5,773 bases of DNA. Origin: Burkholderiaceae bacterium (GTDB lineage Bacteria; Pseudomonadota; Gammaproteobacteria; Burkholderiales; Burkholderiaceae_C). The notes beneath the pieces were generated by a model, which worked only from the letters and a program-made list of their open reading frames with translations, had not been told where the DNA came from and made no database searches. Positions 1 through 4,712 of the stretch are shown here, in pieces (position 1 is the first letter of the stretch; each line of letters starts with the position of its first letter). The stretch lies in the NCBI GenBank assembly GCA_023260355.1, contig JALQVJ010000357.1:1-5773 (forward strand). Direction: 5' to 3'. The position numbers were made by a program, and so were the translations under genes.

Positions 1-124
1 GTTGGCTTACATACCAACCATGGCACTACTATAATTTCTTTAAATCCAAAATTTTTGAGCAAAAAAGAAATAGATTTTTTTGTGTATGGTCTCACATGTG
101 TTGGGTCGTCATAAAAATTTCTGT
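1..124. other. AT-rich foreign-looking segment, possible end of a mobile element
   Basis: The first 120 bases are about 31% GC, and 31-90 only about 20%, whereas 121-180 are about 60% GC. Homology of the minus-strand dehydrogenase stops where this segment begins, so the composition change and the gene break coincide. On the plus strand frame 1 stays open from the left edge to a TAA at 112-114, some ten bases before the junction, which is how the tail of a transposase gene often sits in an insertion sequence. However, frame 3 is also open across the segment, and neither translation resembles a protein I know. No inverted repeat or target duplication can be tested because the other end lies outside the window. 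A genomic-island edge or a simple deletion/rearrangement joint would look the same. Confidence 0.4.
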
Positions 125-364
125 AGCCATGTTGCACACGGCTCGCAGGCTGGGTACTGCGTCCAGCAAACTTGCGTCCACCCGCTCACTGGCGGTTGTC
201 AGCAGGCCCCAGCAACCTTGGGCCTGTGTCCTCAACTGCTCCGGTGTCCATGGGGTGTCATCGGGGTTGGTCAGCACGTCGAAGTGCTCGCGCAACCGGT
301 TCAGGCTGGACTCAAAAATGGCCCGTGCCACCAGCACACGGGGGCGCGCTGCGGCTGAACCCAT
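92..364 (-). pseudogene. D-2-hydroxyacid dehydrogenase, N-terminal fragment (3' end replaced)
   Basis: The frame gives 90 residues. The first 80 resemble the N-terminal substrate-binding lobe of glyoxylate/hydroxypyruvate reductase-type D-2-hydroxyacid dehydrogenases: the opening strand PRVLVARAIF, the TNPDDTPWTPEQL stretch, LLTTASERVDASLL, and LRAVCNMA. In intact relatives this last motif runs on into VGYNN and then the NAD-binding Rossmann domain. Here it is followed by ten unrelated residues and a TGA at 92-94. Intact family members are about 310-330 residues, so the whole NAD domain and the catalytic Arg, Glu and His are missing; the product should be inactive. The start ATG at 364-362 overlaps the stop of the upstream FKBP gene (TGATG), so translation was probably coupled; a GTG at 367 is in frame but less likely. 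The family call rests on recognised N-terminal motifs and the exact subfamily is uncertain. Confidence 0.75.
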
Positions 365-711
365 CACACACCCAACAATTCAACATCAAACAACAGCGTC
401 GCGTTCGGGGGGATCACGCCGCCCGCACCGTAGGCGCCGTAACCCAAATGGGGGGGAATCACCAAGCGGCGCTGTCCGCCGACTGCCATGCCCTGCACGC
501 CTTCATCCCAACCACCAATGACCTGCCCCACGCCAAGCAAAAACTCAAACGGCATCCCCCGGTCCTTGCTCGAGTCAAACTTGTCACCCAACTCACCATC
601 GTTGAACAACCAGCCGGTGTAGTGCACCTGCACCATGGCACCGCGCTCGGCCAGCGCGCCATCGCCCACCTGCACGTCTTCCCACTGCAAGCCACTTTCG
701 TTCTGATTCAT
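364..711 (-). CDS. FKBP-type peptidyl-prolyl cis-trans isomerase
   Basis: A 115-residue single-domain FKBP, expected to catalyse cis-trans isomerisation of Xaa-Pro bonds during protein folding. Visible family motifs are VQVHYTGWLFNDGE (residues 27-40), KFDSSKDRG (44-52), PFEFLLGVGQVIGGWDEGV (54-72) with the active-site Val/Ile/Trp, MAVGGQRRLVIPPHLGYG (75-92), and the C-terminal GGVIPPNATLLFDVELL. These are the usual active-site aromatic and Asp positions, and the length is that of the minimal cytoplasmic type. There is no signal peptide, so it should act in the cytoplasm. The ATG at 711 is preferred because an AAAGGA ribosome site lies just upstream; an in-frame extension to 819 would run inside the nitroreductase gene. 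It starts 28 nt after the nitroreductase stop, and its own stop overlaps the next start. Confidence 0.95.
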   Translation of the reverse strand: MNQNESGLQWEDVQVGDGALAERGAMVQVHYTGWLFNDGELGDKFDSSKDRGMPFEFLLGVGQVIGGWDEGVQGMAVGGQRRLVIPPHLGYGAYGAGGVIPPNATLLFDVELLGV

Positions 712-739
712 GTGTATTCCTTTGAAGAACGCAGTCGAC

Positions 740-1459
740 TCAGCGCAACCACGTGGTGAAATCCTCGACCTTTTCGCGAGGGGTATAGAAGGTGTTGACC
801 ACCTCATCTGCGTTGGCATAACCCAGCGACATGCCGCACACCAGCATCTCGTTGTCGCCTGCCCCCAGAATCGGCATGATGATTTTGGAGAAATGGTTCC
901 ACGCAGCTTGAGGACAGGTGTGCAAACCCTCCTCCCGCGCAGCCAACATCAAATTTTGCAAAAACATGCCGTAATCAAGCAAAGAGCCGCGGCCCATGAC
1001 CCGATCCAAGGTGAACATCAGGCCCACCGGCGCATCAAAAAACCGATAGTTGCGCTGGTGTTGCGCGTGCATCCGATCCTTGTCGCCTTTTTGAATCCCC
1101 AACACCCCGTACAAACTCCAACCGTTCTCGCGTCGGCGGTCAATGAACGGGCTCACCCACTCTTTGGGGTAGTAGTCATATTCCTCTTGGTATTGAGACG
1201 CCAAACTGGGGTCTTGGCGCAGCGCGTCGTGAGCAGCGCACACCTCAGACACCAAACGCGCGCGCGTTTGCCCCTTCAAGACGTAAACCTTCCAAGGCTG
1301 CGTGTTCGTGCCCGAGGGTGAACGCGCTGCAGTGGTCAACAGCCGCTGAATGGTCTCGTCTGACACATCCTGCTGGGTGAATGCGCGCATCGAGCGGCGG
1401 GTATGAATCGCGTCACTGACGGTAGGGGAAGCGCCGAACAAAGTATCCGTTGTGGTCAT
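740..1459 (-). CDS. Nitroreductase family protein (FMN-dependent oxidoreductase)
   Basis: A 239-residue protein of the nitroreductase fold, normally a homodimeric FMN enzyme using NAD(P)H to reduce nitro groups, quinones or related substrates. The FMN-binding N terminus is clear: [12 protein letters not shown] (residues 16-27) with the paired arginines, then [18 protein letters not shown] (44-61). The centre has [14 protein letters not shown] and [25 protein letters not shown] (160-184), the usual helix carrying the Leu/Asp/Gly FMN contacts. The C terminus, [22 protein letters not shown] (208-229), is the standard closing motif with the phosphate-contacting arginine. Start at 1459 is supported by GGAG at 1471-1468 and by a 4-nt ATGA overlap with the thioesterase stop; a longer frame to 1552 would overlap the thioesterase by 97 nt. 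The natural substrate cannot be told from sequence. Confidence 0.95.
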   Translation of the reverse strand: MTTTDTLFGASPTVSDAIHTRRSMRAFTQQDVSDETIQRLLTTAARSPSGTNTQPWKVYVLKGQTRARLVSEVCAAHDALRQDPSLASQYQEEYDYYPKEWVSPFIDRRRENGWSLYGVLGIQKGDKDRMHAQHQRNYRFFDAPVGLMFTLDRVMGRGSLLDYGMFLQNLMLAAREEGLHTCPQAAWNHFSKIIMPILGAGDNEMLVCGMSLGYANADEVVNTFYTPREKVEDFTTWLR

Positions 1460-1932
1460 AAAGCAGTCTCCAAAAGTTCTTTCAATGGCTCGGGCAGTGG
1501 CACAGGCTTGCGCGTGGTCTTGTCGACATAGACGTGCACGAAGTGGCCACAAGCTGCTGTCATTGGCGCACCTTGCGCGAACAAGCCCACTTCGTAGCGC
1601 ACACTGCTGCGACCCAATTGGGCAACGCGCACCCCCGCCTCGACAGTCTGGGGAAAAGCCAACGGCGCAAAATAATGGCAGCCCGTGTTGACCACCAGCC
1701 CCACGGTGTCGCCAGCGTGGATGTCCAGCGCGCCTTGTTCGATCAGCCAGGCGTTCACGGCAGTGTCGAACCAGCTGTAATAAACCACGTTGTTGACGTG
1801 CCCGTAAACATCGTTGTCCATCCAGCGGGTCGGGATGTCGCGAAAGACCCGATAGTGGGCGCGCGGCAAGGGCTCGGGCCGCGCGGCTTTGCTCTGTGCA
1901 TCAGTCATGGGCCACATTATGCGAGGATCCAT
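1456..1932 (-). CDS. Acyl-CoA thioesterase, hotdog fold (4HBT/YbgC-like)
   Basis: A 158-residue single hotdog-domain protein expected to hydrolyse acyl-CoA thioesters to free acid and CoA. The signature is [28 protein letters not shown] (residues 36-63, written here in family order): the D-x-D-x-x-GHVNN box with Asp41 at the position of the catalytic Asp of 4-hydroxybenzoyl-CoA thioesterase. The rest of the fold follows, with [29 protein letters not shown] and the final strand GHFVHVYVD. The ATG at 1932 is chosen because a perfect AGGAGG sits at 1943-1938 with a 5-nt spacer; ATGs at 1917 and 1908 lack this, and the frame upstream to 2022 is not supported. It is the first gene of the operon, and its TGA overlaps the nitroreductase ATG. 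Preference for aromatic, branched or straight-chain acyl-CoA cannot be inferred. Confidence 0.93.
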   Translation of the reverse strand: MDPRIMWPMTDAQSKAARPEPLPRAHYRVFRDIPTRWMDNDVYGHVNNVVYYSWFDTAVNAWLIEQGALDIHAGDTVGLVVNTGCHYFAPLAFPQTVEAGVRVAQLGRSSVRYEVGLFAQGAPMTAACGHFVHVYVDKTTRKPVPLPEPLKELLETAL

Positions 1933-1937
1933 CGGCT

Positions 1938-1943
1938 CCTCCT
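1938..1943 (-). promoter_or_regulatory. Strong ribosome binding site of the thioesterase gene
   Basis: AGGAGG on the minus strand, 5 nt before the ATG at 1932. It decides between three nearby in-frame ATG codons and marks the first translation start of the four-gene operon. Confidence 0.85.
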
Positions 1944-2013
1944 GAGTCAAAGGCGACGAGCCAGCCGAGGGGCCTTTCGGGTGGACCCCGCCATTTAGGG
2001 GTTTGGCTCTAAA

Positions 2014-2027
2014 TTGCTGCAATGCAA
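2014..2027. promoter_or_regulatory. Putative PhaR-type operator, upstream copy (site A)
   Basis: The sequence TTGCTGCAATGCAA has TTGC/GCAA inverted ends. Read on the minus strand it is TTGCATTGCAGCAA, which matches site B at 2076-2089 in 12 of 14 positions. It lies 10 bp upstream of the predicted -35 box of the phasin promoter. TGC/GCA-rich elements of this kind are the known binding sites of the polyhydroxyalkanoate-responsive repressor PhaR near phasin genes; assignment to PhaR is inference. It may also overlap control elements of the divergent thioesterase operon. Confidence 0.5.
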
Positions 2028-2037
2028 CAAAAAAGGC

Positions 2038-2065
2038 TTGAAACCTTCAGTAGAAACCCTATACT
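2038..2065 (+). promoter_or_regulatory. Sigma70-type promoter of the phasin gene
   Basis: A -35 box TTGAAA at 2038-2043 and a -10 box TATACT at 2060-2065 are separated by 16 bp; each box matches the consensus at five of six positions. Transcription would begin at about 2072, giving a leader of roughly 90 nt before the phasin start. Strong boxes fit the usually high expression of phasins. Confidence 0.65.
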
Positions 2066-2075
2066 TCAGGTCATG

Positions 2076-2089
2076 TTGCAGCGCAGCAA
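2076..2089. promoter_or_regulatory. Putative PhaR-type operator, start-site copy (site B)
   Basis: The sequence TTGCAGCGCAGCAA lies just downstream of the predicted transcription start and is a near copy of site A in opposite orientation. Its centre is 62 bp from that of site A, close to six helical turns, so both sites would face the same side of the DNA. A repressor here would block initiation or early elongation. Confidence 0.5.
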
Positions 2090-2091
2090 AT

Positions 2092-2108
2092 GTATCTGAG
2101 ACAGATAC
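2092..2108 (+). repeat. Short perfect inverted repeat in the phasin leader
   Basis: GTATCTG (2092-2098) and CAGATAC (2102-2108) are perfect inverted copies separated by AGA. It falls inside the predicted phasin 5' leader, 55 nt before the start codon. It could be a small RNA hairpin protecting the transcript or another protein site. No T-run follows, so it is not an intrinsic terminator. Confidence 0.4.
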
Positions 2109-2163
2109 CCAGGTCGCAGCGTTTCAACAGTCCTAAACCCACTCATCACATTGGAGTATGAAT

Positions 2164-2709
2164 ATGTTGACTGCTGACCAAATCATCGCCGCTCAAAAAG
2201 CAAACATGGAAACCCTGTTCGGCTTGACCGAAAAAGCCTTCGCTGGCGTCGAGAAATTGATCGACTTGAACCTGCAAGCTTCCAAAGCCGCTCTGGCTGA
2301 GTCTGCCGAGCAAGCCCAGGCCATGTTGGCTGTGAAAGATGCACAAGAACTGTTGGCTCTGCAAGCTGGCTTGATGCAGCCCCTGGCTGACAAAGCTGCT
2401 GCTTACAGCCGCCACCTGTATGACATCGCCAGCGGCACCGCTGGTGAGTTCACCAAAGCCGCAGAAGGCCAAGCCGCTGACGCTCAAAAGAAGTTCATGG
2501 ACGTGGTGGACAACGCCGCCAAGAACGCTCCCGCTGGCAGCGAAACCGCTGTTGCCATGATGAAGAGCGCTGTGGCCGCCGCCAACAACGCTGCTGAGTC
2601 TGTGCAAAAAGTGGTCAAGCAAGCATCTGAAATGGTGGAATCCAACGTCAACACGTTGGCCGCTACCGCTGCTTCTGCTGCCAAGCGCCCTGTCGCTAAA
2701 AAGCGTTAA
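2164..2709 (+). CDS. phaP: Phasin family protein (PHA granule-associated)
   Basis: A 181-residue phasin, the small amphipathic protein that coats polyhydroxyalkanoate granules and controls their number and size. The family N terminus is clear: [26 protein letters not shown] followed by [18 protein letters not shown] (written in order, residues 1-44), the hallmark of the TIGR01841-type phasins of beta-proteobacteria. The rest is an almost continuous Ala/Gln/Lys-rich helix without Cys or Trp, ending in a disordered basic tail ([10 protein letters not shown]). An upstream in-frame ATG at 2158 exists, but the GGAG at 2153-2156 is only one base from it and seven from the ATG at 2164, so 2164 is preferred. 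Synonymous codon choice is strongly biased (GCT, GCC, AAA, CTG), as expected of an abundant protein. The gene is monocistronic, with its own promoter and terminator. Confidence 0.95.
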   Translation: MLTADQIIAAQKANMETLFGLTEKAFAGVEKLIDLNLQASKAALAESAEQAQAMLAVKDAQELLALQAGLMQPLADKAAAYSRHLYDIASGTAGEFTKAAEGQAADAQKKFMDVVDNAAKNAPAGSETAVAMMKSAVAAANNAAESVQKVVKQASEMVESNVNTLAATAASAAKRPVAKKR

Positions 2710-2735
2710 TCCTGCGCCGTACTGATTGTCTCCTC

Positions 2736-2766
2736 GGATCACGCTCAAGCTGCGCTTGACGGATCC
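2736..2766 (+). repeat. Imperfect hairpin before the phasin terminator
   Basis: TCAAGC (2745-2750) and GCTTGA (2754-2759) pair around a TGC loop, and the outer GGATC (2736-2740) pairs with GATCC (2762-2766) across a small internal loop. It sits between the phasin stop and the terminator stem and may protect the 3' end of the mRNA. Confidence 0.4.
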
Positions 2767-2769
2767 CTT

Positions 2770-2802
2770 CACCCAAGCTGGCAACAGCTTGGGTGTTTTT
2801 TT
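2770..2802 (+). terminator. Intrinsic terminator of the phasin gene
   Basis: A perfect 11-bp stem (2770-2780 with 2785-2795) is closed by a GCAA tetraloop of the stable GNRA type and followed by seven T residues (2796-2802). It lies 60 nt after the phasin stop. The T-run touches the TAA (2803-2801) of the convergent hydrolase gene. On the minus strand the stem is not followed by a T-run, so it acts in one direction only. Confidence 0.92.
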
Positions 2803-3697
2803 ATGTGCGGTGATCTTGCACAAAATCCAAAATATGCCGCGCGATCAACGCGGGGGCTTCACGCTGGGGAAAATGGCCAATGCCGGGAAGCACCCGGCGC
2901 TCGTAGCGATCGGTAAACCATCCCTCACGCCCCTCAGAGCTCGCCAAGCCACTGACCCCGTCGGCTTCGCCATGCAACACCAAAGTCGGGATGTGGATGT
3001 GCGCCAACTCAGCCAGTTGCGCGTCGTCTTGCGCATAAGCGGGGTCCCCTGCCGAGTGTCCCCACCGGTGGGTGTATGAATGCAGCGTGATGGGTACCCA
3101 GTCGCCGTTGTCCCAGGCGTCGGCGGTGGCCTCGAACTCCTCAGCTGAATACCACCCTTTGGGCGCCCATGTGTCCCACATTTGGCGGCCAAACGCCCTG
3201 CGCTCTGCAGCCACAGTGGCTTGACCACGCGGCGTCGCCATGAACCAGTGATACCAATAGCGCTGGACTTGATTCATATCGAGGCGCTGGCCCGGATCGT
3301 TGGTGCCGTAGCCAGTTGACAGCAACACCATGTGCGACGCCAAGTCGGCTTGCAGGCCCATGGCATTGGCGACCGCTCGCGCACCCCAATCGTGTCCAAC
3401 CAACACCGGGCGATGGAGTTGCATCGCACTCAGAAAATCAATCACATCGCGCCCGATGGCGGCCAACTGCCCCGTCCGAGGTGTATCGGCGTGCAAAAAC
3501 GTGGTGGGATTGAAGCCCCGCAGTGCTGGCACCAAAACCCGATATCCAGCATCTGCCAGCACCGGTGCGACCTGACGCCATGTGCGCACGCTGTCGGGCC
3601 AGCCATGCCAAAGAACCATGGTCTTGGCGGCCGAGGGGTTCCAATCCTCATAGCCCACTCGCAAGACGGGGGTGTCGACAAAATGCATTTCCATCAT
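2801..3697 (-). CDS. Alpha/beta hydrolase, epoxide hydrolase / haloalkanoate dehalogenase type
   Basis: A 298-residue alpha/beta hydrolase with no signal peptide. The oxyanion-hole motif HGWPDS is at residues 31-36. The nucleophile elbow is VGHDWGARA (100-108) with Asp103 as nucleophile; an Asp here is typical of epoxide hydrolases and haloalkane or fluoroacetate dehalogenases, which work through a covalent ester, and not of Ser esterases. The acid is likely Asp246 in LHGEADGVS and the base His275 in GIGHFPQREAP, the ending common in this group. The cap domain (about 140-220) is Trp/Tyr-rich, with YWYHWF and HSYTHRWGH, and probably supplies the ring-opening tyrosine or halide-binding side chains. 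The ATG at 3697 has GAGGAG nine bases upstream; 3694 is a possible alternative. It is divergent from the SDR gene. Sequence alone does not separate epoxide from halide substrates. Confidence 0.9.
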   Translation of the reverse strand: MMEMHFVDTPVLRVGYEDWNPSAAKTMVLWHGWPDSVRTWRQVAPVLADAGYRVLVPALRGFNPTTFLHADTPRTGQLAAIGRDVIDFLSAMQLHRPVLVGHDWGARAVANAMGLQADLASHMVLLSTGYGTNDPGQRLDMNQVQRYWYHWFMATPRGQATVAAERRAFGRQMWDTWAPKGWYSAEEFEATADAWDNGDWVPITLHSYTHRWGHSAGDPAYAQDDAQLAELAHIHIPTLVLHGEADGVSGLASSEGREGWFTDRYERRVLPGIGHFPQREAPALIARHILDFVQDHRT

Positions 3698-3773
3698 GGG
3701 TTGATTCTCCTCACGTTAGAGCGCACTGTATCCAAGCGGGATGATCAAACGGCCCACGTCGGCGACTCAGAAC

Positions 3774-3804
3774 TGGACACGCCAAGCCGAATTTTTGGTT
3801 TAAT
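3774..3804 (+). promoter_or_regulatory. Possible promoter of the SDR gene
   Basis: TGGACA at 3774-3779 and TTTAAT at 3799-3804 each match the sigma70 boxes at five of six positions, but the 19-bp spacer is long. Transcription would start near 3811, inside the 22-bp palindrome, so a protein bound there would block it. An alternative uses TTGACG (3804-3809) as the -35 box, but no good -10 box follows. Confidence 0.35.
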
Positions 3805-3825
3805 TGACGTTTACGTAAACGTCAA
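3804..3825. promoter_or_regulatory. Perfect 22-bp palindromic operator
   Basis: The left half TTGACGTTTAC is followed directly by its exact reverse complement, centred between 3814 and 3815. The element contains three ACGT cores. It lies 27 bp before the SDR start codon and about 107 bp before the divergent hydrolase start, so it could control either or both. ACGT-containing palindromes of this type recall sites of the MerR-family LiuR and TetR-family regulators of fatty-acid and branched-chain amino-acid degradation in proteobacteria; that match is from memory. No regulator gene is present in the window. Confidence 0.75.
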
Positions 3826-3852
3826 CATTCAACCCGCAAATAGGAGCAACCC

Positions 3853-4611
3853 ATGGACATTCAGGGCAAAGTATTTATCGTCACCGGCGGTGCGTCAGGT
3901 CTCGGCGAAGGCACCGCACGCATGTTGGCAGCAGAAGGTGCCACCGTCGTGATCGCAGACATGCAAGCTGATAAGGGTGCGCAGGTGGCTCAAGACATTG
4001 GTGGTGCATTTGTGAAGTGCGATGTCAGCAGCGAGGAAGATGGTCGGGCAGCGGTCGCTAAGGCAACGAGCCTAGGCAAGCTCATGGGCTTGGTCAACTG
4101 CGCCGGGATCGCCCCAGCCCAGAAAACGGTCGGCAAGAACGGCGCACATGATCTCGGCGTTTACACCAAGACCATCATGGTCAATTTGGTCGGCTCATTC
4201 AACATGATCCGTTTGGCCGCCGAGGCCATGTGCGACAACGAACCCGAGAGCAACGGCGAGCGCGGTGTGATGATCTCGACCGCATCCATTGCCGCCTATG
4301 ACGGCCAAATCGGTCAGGCCGCATACAGTGCCTCCAAAGGCGGTGTGGTCGGCATGACCCTGCCGATCGCACGCGATTTGTCTCGCAACGGGATCCGCAA
4401 CATGACCATTGCACCCGGGATCTTCGGCACGCCCATGTTGTTTGGTATGCCCCAAGAATTGCAGGACGCACTGGCCGCTGGCGTACCTTTCCCCAGCCGT
4501 TTAGGCACCCCTAACGACTACGCCAAGTTGGTCAAACACATCATTGAAAACGACATGCTCAACGGTGAAGTGATTCGTTTGGACGGCGCGATCCGTTTGG
4601 CACCCAAGTGA
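3853..4611 (+). CDS. SDR-family 3-hydroxyacyl-CoA dehydrogenase (type 2, HSD10-like)
   Basis: A 252-residue short-chain dehydrogenase expected to oxidise 3-hydroxyacyl-CoA to 3-oxoacyl-CoA with NAD+, in beta-oxidation and possibly isoleucine degradation (2-methyl-3-hydroxybutyryl-CoA). The cofactor motif TGGASGLG is at 11-18, and Asp36 in VVIADM favours NAD over NADP. CDV is at 56-58 and NCAG at 82-85. The catalytic set is Asn111, Ser145 (in STASIAAYDG), Tyr158 and Lys162 (YSASK). The region GQIGQAAYSASKGGVVGMTL closely follows human HSD17B10, as do IAPGIFGTPML (186-196) and the LVKHIIENDMLNGEVIRLDGA end (226-246). AGGAG at 3842-3846 with a 6-nt spacer fixes the start. It is the only gene in its transcription unit and lies convergent to the acyl-CoA synthetase, which could make its upstream substrates. 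Other SDR substrates remain possible. Confidence 0.93.
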   Translation: MDIQGKVFIVTGGASGLGEGTARMLAAEGATVVIADMQADKGAQVAQDIGGAFVKCDVSSEEDGRAAVAKATSLGKLMGLVNCAGIAPAQKTVGKNGAHDLGVYTKTIMVNLVGSFNMIRLAAEAMCDNEPESNGERGVMISTASIAAYDGQIGQAAYSASKGGVVGMTLPIARDLSRNGIRNMTIAPGIFGTPMLFGMPQELQDALAAGVPFPSRLGTPNDYAKLVKHIIENDMLNGEVIRLDGAIRLAPK

Positions 4612-4620
4612 TCACACCCA

Positions 4621-4649
4621 CCAAGTGGGCACATGCGTGCCCACATTGG
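4621..4649 (+). repeat. Strong hairpin just after the SDR gene
   Basis: GTGGGCAC (4625-4632) pairs with GTGCCCAC (4637-4644) around an ATGC loop. CCAA (4621-4624) and TTGG (4646-4649) extend the stem to 12 pairs with a single bulged A. No T-run follows directly, so it is more likely to protect the 3' end or assist the next hairpin than to terminate alone. Confidence 0.6.
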
Positions 4650-4662
4650 CTGGCCAAGCATC

Positions 4663-4691
4663 AAAAAGGGCCCTGTACAGCAGGGCCTTTT
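4663..4691. terminator. Bidirectional intrinsic terminator between convergent genes
   Basis: GGCCCTG (4669-4675) pairs with CAGGGCC (4681-4687) around TACAG. TTTT (4688-4691) follows on the plus strand and AAAAA (4663-4667) precedes it, giving a T-run for minus-strand transcription. It can therefore end both the SDR transcript and the acyl-CoA synthetase transcript, whose stop is at 4715-4713. Confidence 0.85.
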
Positions 4692-4712
4692 CATCGACTG
4701 GGGTCAGCCCTG

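Noticed and set aside
1..18. Small hairpin GTTGG (1-5) with CCAAC (14-18)
   Set aside because: Only five pairs with an eight-base loop and no T-run; too weak to call.
30..35. TATAAT match in the AT-rich left segment
   Set aside because: No acceptable -35 box at proper spacing, and such matches are expected by chance in sequence of about 20-30% GC.
172..759. A 195-codon plus-strand frame over the FKBP and dehydrogenase genes
   Set aside because: It is antisense to two recognised genes and its translation has no domain character.
364..819. Longer version of the FKBP with 36 extra N-terminal residues
   Set aside because: The extension overlaps the nitroreductase coding region, while the ATG at 711 has a good ribosome site.
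710..1321. A 203-codon plus-strand frame
   Set aside because: It lies antisense to the nitroreductase gene, whose motifs are complete; no ribosome site or recognisable domain supports it.
2146..2823. A 225-codon open frame on the minus strand across the phasin gene
   Set aside because: It is opposite a clear phasin and arises from the biased codon use of that gene; its translation is Ser/Gly/His-rich with no known domain, and it would span the terminator.
3316..3952. Several plus-strand frames covering the start of the hydrolase and the divergent region
   Set aside because: They are antisense to the hydrolase or out of frame with the SDR and lack ribosome sites and recognisable domains.
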